Shown here in pieces: positions 1 to 9,246 of a stretch of 43,124 nucleotides of DNA (its first letter is position 1; every line of letters begins with the position of its first letter). The notes beneath the pieces were generated by a model that did no database searches, was not told where the DNA came from, and worked only from the letters and a program-made list of their open reading frames with translations. The stretch is from contig NZ_JBLOUI010000021.1 in NCBI RefSeq assembly GCF_047807365.1, positions 1 to 43,124 of the forward strand, given 5' to 3'. A program made the translations under genes and the position numbers. Source of the stretch: Peptacetobacter sp900539645. GTDB lineage: Bacteria > Bacillota > Clostridia > Peptostreptococcales > Peptostreptococcaceae.

Positions 1-81
1 TTTTGCAGTTGGCGGACCGCAATTATATCTTATCAAAAGGAGCTTTTTTATTAAAGACTCAAAGCTAAAAGCTTTACTGAA

Positions 82-104
82 CCCCCAGTCTAACTGGGGG
101 TTTT
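82..104 (+). terminator. Intrinsic terminator of a gene lying left of the window
   Basis: An 8-bp perfect stem (CCCCCAGT/ACTGGGGG, loop CTA) is followed by TTTTC on the plus strand. It would end a plus-strand transcript from outside the window that converges on nifJ. Positions 1-80 contain no ORF start; a smaller hairpin (AAAGC/GCTTT) lies at 61-75. The same kind of GC-rich hairpin also occurs at the right end of IS200/IS605-type elements, so this may be the end of such an element cut by the window edge; no transposase is visible to decide. Confidence 0.65.
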
Positions 105-110
105 CTACAT

Positions 111-149
111 AATAAAAAAGAGATGCCACAAGAAAATTCTTGCGGCATC
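111..149 (-). terminator. Intrinsic terminator of nifJ
   Basis: Read on the minus strand, a stem GATGCC/GGCATC continued by CAAGAA/TTCTTG is followed by CTTTTTTATT. It begins 18 nt after the nifJ stop codon. Confidence 0.85.
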
Positions 150-166
150 CCACTTTTATTTAAAAA

Positions 167-3100
167 TTATACTAATCTTTTGTATGATTCGTATCTTTCT
201 TTTGCATTTTCTTCAGCCATAGTGAATAGTTCTTCAGCCTGTTCTGGGAACTGTTTAGCTATTGCTGCGTATCTTGTCTGTTTCATTAAGAAGTCTCTGA
301 AGCTTTCTGTTGGTTCTTTAGAGTCTAATGAGAATGGATTCTTACCTTCAGCTTTTAATTCTGGGTTGAATCTGTATAAATGCCAGTATCCACAGTCAAC
401 TGCCTGTTTTTCATTAGCTATACTTCTTCCCATACCTTCTCTTAAACCATGGTTTATACATGGAGCGTAGCATATGATTAGAGATGGACCATGATGAGCT
501 TCTGCTTCAGTTATAGCTTTCATGAACTGGTTCTTATCAGCACCTATAGCAACCTGAGCTACGTAAACATTTCCGTAAGACATAGCCATCATACCAAGGT
601 CTTTTTTCTTAGATCTCTTACCAGCTGCTGCGAATTTAGCCATTGCTGCTGCTGGAGTAGCTTTAGAAGCCTGTCCACCTGTATTAGAGTAAACTTCTGT
701 ATCGAATACTAATACGTTAACATCTTCACCCTGAGCAAGAACGTGGTCTAATCCACCGTAACCGATGTCGTAAGCCCAACCGTCTCCACCAAGTATCCAC
801 TGAGATCTCTTAGCTAAGTAGTCTTCTCTTTCTTTTATATCTTTAACAGCTGCTGCTATTTCAGGATCATTCATGCAAGATTCATGTAATCCGTTAACTA
901 ATTCAGCTACTTTTGCAGAAGCTTCTTTATTAGCAACACCGTCTTCTTTAGTTTCTAACCAGTTGTTAAGAACTGCTTTAGAGTTTTCATCATGAGCTTT
1001 TTCAGCTAAAACTTTTATGTCTTCTTCTAATTTAGCTCTCATATGTTTAACTGCTACGAACATACCAAATCCGTATTCAGCATTGTCTTCGAATAATGAG
1101 TTTGCCCAAGATGGACCTTTACCTTCATGGTTGCAAGTATAAGGAGTTGATGGTGCAGATCCTCCCCATATAGAAGAACATCCTGTAGCATTTGCTATCT
1201 GCATTCTATCTCCAAATAACTGAGTTATAACTTTTATGTATGGAGTTTCTCCACATCCAGCACAAGCACCTGAGAATTCTATTAATGGCTGTCTGAACTG
1301 AGAACCTTTAACTGTATTTACGTTCATTAAATCGCCTTTTGGAGCAACTTTAGTTGTATCCATAGCGAAGTTCCAGTTTTCTACCTGTTCTTCCTGAGTA
1401 GCTAGAGGCATCATTTCTAATGCTTTGTTAGGAGCTGGACATATGTCAGCACAGTTTCCACATCCTGTACAGTCAAGAGTAGATACCTGCATTCTGTACT
1501 GTAATCCATCGAATCCTTTACCTATAGCTTTTTTAGCTTTGAATGCTTCTGGAGCATTTGCTAATTCTTCTTCAGTAACAAGTACTGGTCTTATACAAGC
1601 GTGTGGACATACGAATGAACACTGGTTACACTGTATACAATTGTCTAATTTCCATTCTGGAACGTCTACTGCTATACCACGTTTTTCGTAAGCAGCTGTA
1701 CCACATGGGAATGTTCCGTCTGGTAATTCTGTGAATGCACTTACAGGTAGGTCATTACCTTTCTGAGCAGTCATAGGTCTTAATATATTTTTGATGAAGT
1801 CTGGTTCGCAAGCTTCTTCTTTTGGTGCATCAACAGCAGTTTTCCAAGCTTCTGGAACTTCTACTTTAACTAATGCGTTTATACCTGCGTCAACAGCTTT
1901 GAAGTTCATGTCTAATATTTTCTGACCTTTTTTACCGTAAGTTTTAACTATTGATTCTTTTAAGTGTTCAACAGCTTCGTCTACTGGTATTATTTCAGCT
2001 AGTTTGAAGAAAGCAGCCTGCATTATCATGTTTATTCTGCTTCCTAATCCTATTTCTTTACCTAATTCAACAGCATTAACTGTGTAGAACTGTATGTCGT
2101 TTTTAGCTATATACTGTTTCATTGATGCAGGTAGGTTAGCTTCTATACCTTCCTGATCCCATATAGTATTAAGTACGAATGTACCACCTTTTTTAAGTCC
2201 TTTTAATAAATCATACTGATATACATAAGACTGGTTGTGACAAGCTATGTAGTCAGCTTCATCTATTAAGTAAGTTGATCTGATTGGAGTATCACCAAAT
2301 CTTAAGTGAGACATAGTTATACCACCAGATTTTTTAGAGTCGTAATCGAAGTAAGCCTGAGCGTATTTGTCAGTGTTATCACCGATTATTTTTATAGCCT
2401 GTTTGTTTGCACCAACAGTACCATCTGATCCAAGTCCCCAGAATTTACATCTTACAGTACCTTTAGATGTTATTCTGAAGTCTTCAGCTTCTGGTAATGA
2501 TGTGTTAGTAACGTCATCAACTATACCTATTGTAAACTGATTTTTTGGACATTCAGCAGCTAAGTTGTCGTAAACAGCTTTTAACTGAGCTGGAGTAGTA
2601 TCTTTAGATCCTAATCCGTATCTTCCTCCTACTATTAGAGGAGCATTTTCTTTTCCGTAGTATATATCTCTAACGTCTAAGTATAGAGGATCACCAGTTG
2701 CACCTGGTTCTTTAGTTCTGTCTAATACACATATTCTTTCTACTGTAGAAGGCATTGCTTTTAAGAAATGTTCTGTAGAGAAAGGTCTGTATAAGTGAAC
2801 TTTAACACATCCAACTTTTGCGCCTTCAGCGTTTAATCTATCTATAGTTTCTTCTAATGCTTCTGTAACTGAACCCATAGCAACTACTACATATTTAGCA
2901 TCTTCTGCTCCGTAGTAATCGAATAAGTCATGTTTTCTTCCTGTTAATTCACTTACTTTGTGCATGTATTTTTCAACTATGCCAACCATATCATTGTAGT
3001 AAGTGTTTGATACTTCTCTTGTCTGGAAGTATATATCAGGGTTCTGAGCAGTACCTCTTGTAACTGGGTGGTTAGGAGATAAAGCTTTGTCTCTGAATTT

Positions 3101-3703
3101 CTGAACAGCGTCGAAGTTTAATAATGAAGCGTATTCTTCATTTTCCATTAATTCAACTTTCTGTATTTCGTGAGAAGTTCTGAATCCATCGAAGAAATGA
3201 ACGAATGGAAGACTTCCTTCTATTGCTGCTAAGTGAGCAACTGGAGCTATATCTGCAACTTCCTGAACTGAACCTGAAGCTAATAAGCAACATCCAGTCT
3301 GTCTAACTGCCATAACGTCCTGATGGTCACCGAATATTGATAATGCCTGAGATGCTAAAGCTCTTGCAGAAACGTGGAATACACCTGGAAGTAATTCCCC
3401 TGCTACTTTATACATATTAGGTATCATAAGTAATAATCCCTGAGATGCTGTAAATGTAGATGTTAATGCACCAGCCTGTAAAGAACCGTGGAATGCACCA
3501 GCAGCACCAGCTTCTGACTGCATTTCTACAACATTAACTTTCTGTCCAAATACGTTTTTTCTTCCCTGAGAAGCCCATTCATCAACTAATTCTGCCATAG
3601 TTGAAGATGGTGTTATTGGGTATATAGCTGCTACATCTGTAAATGCATAAGCAACATGAGCTGCGGCTGTATTCCCATCAACAGTTTTCATAAATTTTGC
3701 CAT
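167..3703 (-). CDS. nifJ: Pyruvate:ferredoxin (flavodoxin) oxidoreductase
   Basis: Cytoplasmic homodimeric enzyme that oxidises pyruvate with CoA to acetyl-CoA and CO2 and passes electrons to ferredoxin; a central step of clostridial fermentation. The 1178-residue length and domain order match single-chain PFOR. The N-terminal pyruvate-binding domain contains TPSSTMAE near residue 30. Two 4Fe-4S clusters follow (CIQCNQCSFVCPHAC near 688 and CTGCGNCADICPAPNK near 743). The C-terminal thiamine diphosphate domain has CAGCGETP near 811 and GGDGWAYDIG near 971. The start is placed at MAKFMKTVDG because AGGAGG lies at the right distance before this ATG; the longer frame, to 3754, has no ribosome binding site. 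The gene has its own terminator and probably its own promoter in the 314-nt gap after pduL. It is unbroken and unremarkable. Confidence 0.97.
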   Translation of the reverse strand: MAKFMKTVDGNTAAAHVAYAFTDVAAIYPITPSSTMAELVDEWASQGRKNVFGQKVNVVEMQSEAGAAGAFHGSLQAGALTSTFTASQGLLLMIPNMYKVAGELLPGVFHVSARALASQALSIFGDHQDVMAVRQTGCCLLASGSVQEVADIAPVAHLAAIEGSLPFVHFFDGFRTSHEIQKVELMENEEYASLLNFDAVQKFRDKALSPNHPVTRGTAQNPDIYFQTREVSNTYYNDMVGIVEKYMHKVSELTGRKHDLFDYYGAEDAKYVVVAMGSVTEALEETIDRLNAEGAKVGCVKVHLYRPFSTEHFLKAMPSTVERICVLDRTKEPGATGDPLYLDVRDIYYGKENAPLIVGGRYGLGSKDTTPAQLKAVYDNLAAECPKNQFTIGIVDDVTNTSLPEAEDFRITSKGTVRCKFWGLGSDGTVGANKQAIKIIGDNTDKYAQAYFDYDSKKSGGITMSHLRFGDTPIRSTYLIDEADYIACHNQSYVYQYDLLKGLKKGGTFVLNTIWDQEGIEANLPASMKQYIAKNDIQFYTVNAVELGKEIGLGSRINMIMQAAFFKLAEIIPVDEAVEHLKESIVKTYGKKGQKILDMNFKAVDAGINALVKVEVPEAWKTAVDAPKEEACEPDFIKNILRPMTAQKGNDLPVSAFTELPDGTFPCGTAAYEKRGIAVDVPEWKLDNCIQCNQCSFVCPHACIRPVLVTEEELANAPEAFKAKKAIGKGFDGLQYRMQVSTLDCTGCGNCADICPAPNKALEMMPLATQEEQVENWNFAMDTTKVAPKGDLMNVNTVKGSQFRQPLIEFSGACAGCGETPYIKVITQLFGDRMQIANATGCSSIWGGSAPSTPYTCNHEGKGPSWANSLFEDNAEYGFGMFVAVKHMRAKLEEDIKVLAEKAHDENSKAVLNNWLETKEDGVANKEASAKVAELVNGLHESCMNDPEIAAAVKDIKEREDYLAKRSQWILGGDGWAYDIGYGGLDHVLAQGEDVNVLVFDTEVYSNTGGQASKATPAAAMAKFAAAGKRSKKKDLGMMAMSYGNVYVAQVAIGADKNQFMKAITEAEAHHGPSLIICYAPCINHGLREGMGRSIANEKQAVDCGYWHLYRFNPELKAEGKNPFSLDSKEPTESFRDFLMKQTRYAAIAKQFPEQAEELFTMAEENAKERYESYKRLV

Positions 3704-4017
3704 GATTAAAATATCCTCCTTGATAGTTTCATTCGCTTGTCTATCTAAAGGCAAGTCTATTTTTAATTTATACTTATAAAGCTCTAAGCATTTACTATCT
3801 ATAAATATTTAGAGTATAAAAAGCGTATAAATCTTATTACTTTTATATCATACTACATTTTTTTTAAAAATGCCATCCTTTTTTCAGAATATTTAATATC
3901 ATATACAATGTTCATCACAATTCAAAAAAATATATTTTTTAGTGTAACACATAACATTATATATGCTCTCTTTTTACTAAGTATTAAATATCCATTTATT
4001 AATAAAACTAAATAAAA
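3704..4017. other. AT-rich intergenic region upstream of nifJ
   Basis: No ORF is present. It should hold the nifJ promoter and a leader; several AT-rich hexamers could serve as -10 elements, but none pairs convincingly with a -35. I see no complete Rex, CcpA or CodY operator and no clear terminator for pduL. Confidence 0.4.
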
Positions 4018-4584
4018 TTATTCAGCTATTAATTCTACTAAATCTCCATTTTTAACGCCTGCTGCATTTCCTTCTTCCATGTCAACGTGCATTTCTAATT
4101 TGAAGCTGTCTTTAACTCTAACTAATACGTTTTCGAATATAAGACCTCTTGGTCCTTCTGTTCTAACTTTTACTATATCTTTGTCTTTAACTCCGAATTT
4201 TGCAGCGTCTTCGTTGCTCATGTGTATATGTCTTGAAGCAACTATAACACCTTTTTCTATTTCAACTTCACCTGCTGGTCCAACAAGTTTAAGTCCTGGA
4301 GTACCTTCTATATCTCCTGATTCTCTTATTGGAGCTTTTACTCCTAGAGGGAAGCAGTCAGCTAAAGATACTTCTACCTGAGTTTCTGGTCTAGCTGGTC
4401 CTAATACTCTTACAGTTAATTTTCCTTTTGGTCCAACTAAGTCTACTTTTTCTTCACAAGCATACTGACCTGGCTGAGAAAGATCTTTGAATTTAACTAA
4501 TTCATGACCTTTACCAAATAAAGCGTCTATATGTTCCTGTGATAAGTGTATGTGTTTGTTTGATAAAGCTATTGGTAATTTCAT
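4018..4584 (-). CDS. pduL: PduL-type phosphate acyltransferase (phosphotransacetylase)
   Basis: Interconverts acyl-CoA and acyl phosphate, here most simply acetyl-CoA and acetyl phosphate for ATP formation. The 188-residue protein shows the two-barrel PduL pattern with histidine-rich zinc ligand motifs SNKHIHLS (8-15) and ASRHIHMS (116-123), plus EMHVDMEEGNA (164-174). The start is supported by TAGGAG eleven nt upstream. Placed next to nifJ, it would convert the acetyl-CoA made there; no acetate kinase gene is adjacent. There are no other propanediol-utilisation or microcompartment genes nearby and no N-terminal encapsulation peptide, so a housekeeping acetate-pathway role is inferred. Confidence 0.93.
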   Translation of the reverse strand: MKLPIALSNKHIHLSQEHIDALFGKGHELVKFKDLSQPGQYACEEKVDLVGPKGKLTVRVLGPARPETQVEVSLADCFPLGVKAPIRESGDIEGTPGLKLVGPAGEVEIEKGVIVASRHIHMSNEDAAKFGVKDKDIVKVRTEGPRGLIFENVLVRVKDSFKLEMHVDMEEGNAAGVKNGDLVELIAE

Positions 4585-4794
4585 TGCCTATCACTCCTAT
4601 CTTTTATTATATTGTATTCATTAAACCACAAATTACTTCACATACATTATACAAAATATAATTGTTAAAATCAAATATTTACTTATTTAGTTATTTTTAA
4701 AATTTTTTCATTTTAATCGGTATTTTTTTCAAATTCGTATAACTTTTTTATTTCTGAAGTTGTGATAACATTTTCACGCTATTTTAATTTTATT

Positions 4795-5889
4795 CTACAT
4801 AAAGTTAAATTCTTTTTTCAAAAGCTCTTCAATATCATCAGAACTCATTTTGAAAATCCCCACACACGAACTTGCATCCGGAAGTATAACTGAAATCTCT
4901 CCAAAACTATTTTTCTTGTCTTTTTTAATATTTTCGACAAGTTTTTCAATATCAATTTTACTAAAATCAAATTCAAAATCGTACTTGTCTATAATTTCTA
5001 CAAAATTATCATAATAATCCTTTTTTATATATCCCTTTGCAAGTGCAACTTTAAATGCTATTTTCATACCAACAGCAACGGCTTCACCATGTTTTAGACC
5101 ATATTCCATTTCTATCGCATGCCCAAAAGTATGCCCAAAATTAAGTATCTTTCTTAAACCAGTTTCTCTCTCGTCAGCTTTTACAATTCTAGCCTTAAAC
5201 TCAGCACATTTCATAATAGCTTTTATAATTTTTTCATTATCCAGACATTTTACCTCAACTGCATTATCATTTAAGAATTTTTCAAATTCTCCATCGTCGT
5301 CCATTATAGCTGCATATTTTATAACCTCTCCAAATCCGCTTTTTAGCTCATCACTTGGAAGAGTTTTTAACGTTTCTGTATTTATATAAGTGAATAACGG
5401 CTGCTTAAATGCACCAATCATATTCTTATAAACTCCAACATCTATACCTGTCTTCCCGCCTATAGCAGAGTCTACCTGAGATAGTATAGTAGTTGGAACC
5501 TGTATATAATCTATTCCTCTCATGTATGTAGCTGCTACAAAACCAGATAAATCTCCAACAACACCGCCACCAAATGCGATAACAAGCGACTTTCTACTCA
5601 TCCCAATATCTATAAACTCGGATATAATCTTATTAAATGTATCTAAACACTTTGACTCTTCTCCTGGTTTTATGCATATTTTTGAAAAATATTTACTATT
5701 TGTTATAGAAAAAATCGATTTTACAAAATCCTCATATAGATTAGCCTCGACGTTTTCATCCGTTACAATAACAACCTTATCGTATTTTTCATCTCTTTCT
5801 ACTAATTCATACAAAATCTTTGCAAGCTCTGTGTACTCATCAGACACCATTATTCTGCACAAATTATTTCCTGTAGTAATTAATTTCAT
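4795..5889 (-). CDS. aroB: 3-dehydroquinate synthase
   Basis: Second step of the shikimate pathway, converting DAHP to 3-dehydroquinate with bound NAD and a divalent metal. Recognisable by GGGVVGDLSGF (107-117, dinucleotide binding), KTGID (146-150) and the metal-ligand block FGHTFGHAIE (251-260) with KHGEA (266-270). Full length at 364 residues. The ATG follows GAGGTGA. It lies 12 nt downstream of the flavoprotein gene and appears to be the last gene of a three-gene operon with the flavoprotein and the SpoIIE-type phosphatase; no other aro gene is in the window, which is an unusual setting. Confidence 0.96.
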   Translation of the reverse strand: MKLITTGNNLCRIMVSDEYTELAKILYELVERDEKYDKVVIVTDENVEANLYEDFVKSIFSITNSKYFSKICIKPGEESKCLDTFNKIISEFIDIGMSRKSLVIAFGGGVVGDLSGFVAATYMRGIDYIQVPTTILSQVDSAIGGKTGIDVGVYKNMIGAFKQPLFTYINTETLKTLPSDELKSGFGEVIKYAAIMDDDGEFEKFLNDNAVEVKCLDNEKIIKAIMKCAEFKARIVKADERETGLRKILNFGHTFGHAIEMEYGLKHGEAVAVGMKIAFKVALAKGYIKKDYYDNFVEIIDKYDFEFDFSKIDIEKLVENIKKDKKNSFGEISVILPDASSCVGIFKMSSDDIEELLKKEFNFM

Positions 5890-5901
5890 AAAATCACCTC
5901 A

Positions 5902-6501
5902 TTATTCACTCATAATATTTTTAATATGAGTTGCATATTCTTCTGTAGATTTTTTAATATTCCCTATAAGTTCTTCGCTTTCCACATAACTAACCTCGTC
6001 GCTATCTGGAATTCTTATATTTTTAACACTTCTCGAATTTATACTCTTAAAGAAAAAGTCCATCACAATATCTCCACCGTCAAACTGATCCTCATACTCC
6101 TTAGAGCCACCGACAGCTATATACATTCCTGCTCTTTTTCTACTTCTATCTATAATAGAATCTCCAAGCACAAACTTACTAGAATACACCGCCTGTGTCC
6201 TATCTACAACTGTCTTCATCTTTGCAGGCACAGAATTAAAATAAACTGGACTTACAACAACAGTCCCCCTAGATTTATCAAACATATCATAAAGCTCTGT
6301 CATATCGTCCTTTATCCTGCATCCCTTCTTGTGCTCGCAGTATCCACAAGCATTACAATAATCTATATCCATTTCGTAAATATCTAAAAGGGCGCAAGAT
6401 ACGCCCTCTCTTTCTAAAATTTTCGAAACATCTCTAGATATATTAAAACAATTTTTATCCTTTCTTGGACTGGCATTTATTATTAAAATATCTTTTATCA
6501 T
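5902..6501 (-). CDS. Iron-sulfur flavoprotein of the flavodoxin-fold (Isf/NADPH-dependent FMN reductase) family
   Basis: The 199-residue protein starts with the FMN-binding flavodoxin-fold pattern (IINASPRKDKN, residues 8-17) and has a compact cysteine motif C49-x2-C52-x2-C55-x5-C61, the spacing described for the 4Fe-4S cluster of archaeal and clostridial Isf proteins. SPVYFNSVPAKMK follows, a segment typical of the NADPH-dependent FMN reductase fold. The likely role is electron transfer between ferredoxin and oxygen, peroxide or quinone-like acceptors; the substrate cannot be told from sequence. It sits 23 nt after the phosphatase gene and 12 nt before aroB. Confidence 0.85.
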   Translation of the reverse strand: MIKDILIINASPRKDKNCFNISRDVSKILEREGVSCALLDIYEMDIDYCNACGYCEHKKGCRIKDDMTELYDMFDKSRGTVVVSPVYFNSVPAKMKTVVDRTQAVYSSKFVLGDSIIDRSRKRAGMYIAVGGSKEYEDQFDGGDIVMDFFFKSINSRSVKNIRIPDSDEVSYVESEELIGNIKKSTEEYATHIKNIMSE

Positions 6502-6524
6502 ATTTCCAAATCTCCATCAATTTA

Positions 6525-8291
6525 TTAATTATTATTCTTTAACATAACCATCATAATATCATCAGAGTATTCTTTCTTTCCAGAGAATGCATAAAACTCT
6601 TCCCTAGTCTTTTCTATAATAAACTCTGGACTGTATTTATAGTTTTCGCAAAGAAGCTTTTCAAATCTTTCCTGACCAAACTCTTCCTTGTCCTTGTTCT
6701 TAATCTCAAGAATACCGTCTGTAAACATACATACCATCGGATAATTTTCAAGACTTATCATATTATCTCTATATTCCCGGTCCTCAATTACGCCTATTGG
6801 AATTCCTTTTTTGCAGTTTACATATTTTGCAACAGTTCCGTCGTTTTGTATAATAACCGGACTGTAATGACCTGCATTGGATACAGTTAATGTATTTTCT
6901 TTAGTATCTAAACTTGCCACTATACCTGTACAGAAAACTTCCATCTTATCAAACTCCTCAAAAAGCATCTTATTAAGGTTATTCATTATATCTGACGGAT
7001 TATCAAACTGTCTGCAAAGTACCTTAAATGCCCCTTTTATAAGTGCAACCATGTAGTTTGATACAATACCATGCCCCATAACATCGGCAACTATATAAGT
7101 AACCTTATCGTCGTTTATTCTAACAGCATCATAGAAATCCCCACCTACAACTTTTGCTGGTTGATGATAGCAATAAAGCTGTCTATTTCCGTTGCAAATC
7201 ATATTCGCATCGTTCATTATAAGTCTTTGCTGTTTATTTAAAATAGACAACTCATTTTGAAGCACTCTATGTCTAACCTCATTCTGGTTGTACTCGTAAA
7301 GCTGAGTACCTACAGTTATCTGCTTAGAAAGTATTGAAAGTATATTTATATCATCTCTTGTGTACTTACTTGCATTTGCGCAGATTATATAGCCTAAATT
7401 GCTATCTGCATCCATAAGTCTATGGTATATGTAGCTATTTATCTTAGATCCATTCTCAAGGACTATATCAACATCATTTGCAAAATCTCCATCTCTAGAA
7501 TTTTCAGAAATAGCATCTAACATTAAAAACAGATTACTTCTACACTCATTTTTATTGTAGCAATTCACTATTCTTCCATGTTTTTCATTCTTATCAAGAA
7601 TTATTATAGCTTCCTCACTGTCTGTAATCTCTACTGCCTGTTTAGTTAAATCTTTTAAATATGTATCTATATTTTTGTCTACATAAAGCTTTCTAGTAGC
7701 TTCATTTATAGACGTTACCCCTTGTCTAAGCTTGTTCACTAGCTTATGTACTGACTCATTTTTTCTAGTTATTTCTATAGAAAGTGCCATAAGAGATGCA
7801 ACAGATGCGATAAAATTCATATCCTCGTCGCTTATTATCTCTCCTTCTGTTGTAAATGCTGTCATAAATCCAACTACTTTTTCCTCTATTATAAATGGAA
7901 AAACAGCTCTTCCACAGTATCCTTCGTTCTGAGCTAAATCTCTTTCTTTTGCAGCTGCATCATCTAGAAAAATATCCTTAACATATATGATTTTTTTCTT
8001 TTCAACTGCTTCTCTAATATAATCAGGGTACAGATCAAAATCTATCCTAGCACCCTCTGGTCTATCAACATCAAAAACAGTTGGAATATATTTTAAAGTG
8101 CTAGAACAAACCAAGTACGCATAATTAAAATCGTCGTTGTAGAAAATATTTACACATGCCTTAGCTGGATGAACAACTTCTAGCATCTTGCCCACTATTA
8201 TATCTTTTATCTTAAAAAAATCCTGAGATTGTGTAACCAATTTCGAAATCTCAACAAGATTTTTTATTCTCTTCATATACTCTTCAGTCAT
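6525..8291 (-). CDS. GAF-domain SpoIIE-type PP2C serine/threonine phosphatase
   Basis: Predicted cytoplasmic signalling phosphatase. The first 170 residues look like a GAF sensor domain; a second GAF-like domain and a short helical linker follow. The C-terminal ~210 residues form an RsbU/SpoIIE PP2C domain with GGDFYDAV near 380, ADVMGHG near 400, FTDG near 518 and YSDDIMM near 573, which carry the metal-binding aspartates. The usual targets are phosphorylated anti-sigma-factor antagonists, but none is encoded nearby. Start choice is uncertain: the GTG at 8318 is in contact with the GGGAGG and so too close, while ATG 8291 is 25 nt away unless the TTGCC/GGCAA hairpin between them folds. The gene leads the operon with the flavoprotein and aroB. 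Confidence 0.88.
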   Translation of the reverse strand: MTEEYMKRIKNLVEISKLVTQSQDFFKIKDIIVGKMLEVVHPAKACVNIFYNDDFNYAYLVCSSTLKYIPTVFDVDRPEGARIDFDLYPDYIREAVEKKKIIYVKDIFLDDAAAKERDLAQNEGYCGRAVFPFIIEEKVVGFMTAFTTEGEIISDEDMNFIASVASLMALSIEITRKNESVHKLVNKLRQGVTSINEATRKLYVDKNIDTYLKDLTKQAVEITDSEEAIIILDKNEKHGRIVNCYNKNECRSNLFLMLDAISENSRDGDFANDVDIVLENGSKINSYIYHRLMDADSNLGYIICANASKYTRDDINILSILSKQITVGTQLYEYNQNEVRHRVLQNELSILNKQQRLIMNDANMICNGNRQLYCYHQPAKVVGGDFYDAVRINDDKVTYIVADVMGHGIVSNYMVALIKGAFKVLCRQFDNPSDIMNNLNKMLFEEFDKMEVFCTGIVASLDTKENTLTVSNAGHYSPVIIQNDGTVAKYVNCKKGIPIGVIEDREYRDNMISLENYPMVCMFTDGILEIKNKDKEEFGQERFEKLLCENYKYSPEFIIEKTREEFYAFSGKKEYSDDIMMVMLKNNN

Positions 8292-8293
8292 AT

Positions 8294-8324
8294 TAATTTG
8301 CCACGAGCGGCAACGCACCTCCCT
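8294..8324 (-). promoter_or_regulatory. Ribosome binding site separated from the start by a hairpin
   Basis: GGGAGG at 8319-8324 is followed by TTGCC-GCTCGT-GGCAA and then ATTAAT before ATG 8291. If the five-base-pair hairpin forms, the binding site comes to about ten nt from the ATG; unfolded, the distance is too long. The pairing is read directly; the bridging function is inferred. Confidence 0.4.
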
Positions 8325-8454
8325 TTACTTTACAAATTTATACTTCTTTTAAAAATTTCTCTAAAAAATCATCTTTAAATTGCTTAAAGAAATTACTTAT
8401 CAATTAATATATATTCTAACATATTCTGCACCATTTTTAATTAAAAATAAAAAA

Positions 8455-8501
8455 GGAGTAAACAGTCTTTAAATTTTTCAATCCAAAAAACTGCTTACTC
8501 C
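8455..8501 (-). terminator. Intrinsic terminator of the 157-residue hypothetical gene
   Basis: Twelve-nt arms GGAGTAAACAGT and ACTGCTTACTCC pair with one mismatch; on the minus strand the stem is followed by TTTTTTATTTTTAA. It starts 9 nt after the stop codon and also faces TCTTTTGTTTT on the plus side, so it may work both ways. Confidence 0.85.
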
Positions 8502-8510
8502 TCTTTTGTT

Positions 8511-8978
8511 TTAGTGTTCCTTGTAAACGTAATTGTAAATCTTTTCATTCCCTAAGTCTATATCTCCTGTAGTAATATATTTTGATATATTATCAATATC
8601 GCTTATTGTCAGATATTGACAAGGTATAGACAGAACATATCCAGTATCATTAAGGAGATGTTTTAACTTCATCACTTTAGACACATCCGGTTTCTCATTA
8701 GCTTTTTTGTAGTTTCTATTTTTGCTATTTATGAGATTTTCGTTCTGAATACAAATAAGCTTGTCCACATAATGATGATATGAATCTATAAAATCGCTCT
8801 CCTCTAAAATCTCGTCAGGAAGAACCTCGTGAATAGAAACATCTCCCAAAATATTATGAACAAACTTGTCAGATGTTAGCTTACCAGAAATGATTCCCTT
8901 TTGATACTTTCTCAAAACTTTCTTCGTAATTGTGTAAATCTTGCACCTAGTTTCTAAATTAAGTTCCTCTACCAGCAT
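8511..8978 (-). CDS. Hypothetical protein, 155 residues
   Basis: I do not recognise the family. The product is soluble, rich in lysine, aspartate and isoleucine, with no signal peptide, membrane segment or cysteine cluster; a basic stretch (NSKNRNYKKANEK) lies near the middle. The start is put at ATG 8978, preceded by AAAGGATGG at a usable distance; a TTG two codons earlier is possible. It stands alone between its own terminator and a 450-nt intergenic region. Its good ribosome binding site and terminator favour a real gene. Confidence 0.7.
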   Translation of the reverse strand: MLVEELNLETRCKIYTITKKVLRKYQKGIISGKLTSDKFVHNILGDVSIHEVLPDEILEESDFIDSYHHYVDKLICIQNENLINSKNRNYKKANEKPDVSKVMKLKHLLNDTGYVLSIPCQYLTISDIDNISKYITTGDIDLGNEKIYNYVYKEH

Positions 8979-9081
8979 TGGCAACCCATCCTTTCCTTTA
9001 TTTTAATTGTAATTAAAATTTTCAGAAAAATCAAGAGTTTAGTAATACTAAAAATAAAAAGTAAAATAAACAAAAAAACAC

Positions 9082-9109
9082 TTTAGCCTAAATAAAATAA
9101 AGGGCTAAA
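9082..9109 (-). terminator. Intrinsic terminator downstream of the BaiN-like gene
   Basis: The stem TTTAGCC/GGCTAAA is followed on the minus strand by GTGTTTTTTTG. It lies beyond the repeat fragment that follows the gene at 9429-10655. Confidence 0.65.
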
Positions 9110-9246
9110 AATACACAATTCAATTTATATATAACTAAAAAATTTTAATCACTAAAACGCTTTATAAAAAAATCCACCCAACAAACATAAATAAAAATTA
9201 ATTTTTCTTCTCAAGATATATAAAATAAGAAAAGCAGGTTTCACAA

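Noticed and set aside
4759..4779. TTGTGATAACATTTTCAC as a Rex-type redox operator
   Set aside because: Only part of the palindrome matches and it lies about 180 nt upstream of pduL, next to the aroB end; too weak to annotate.
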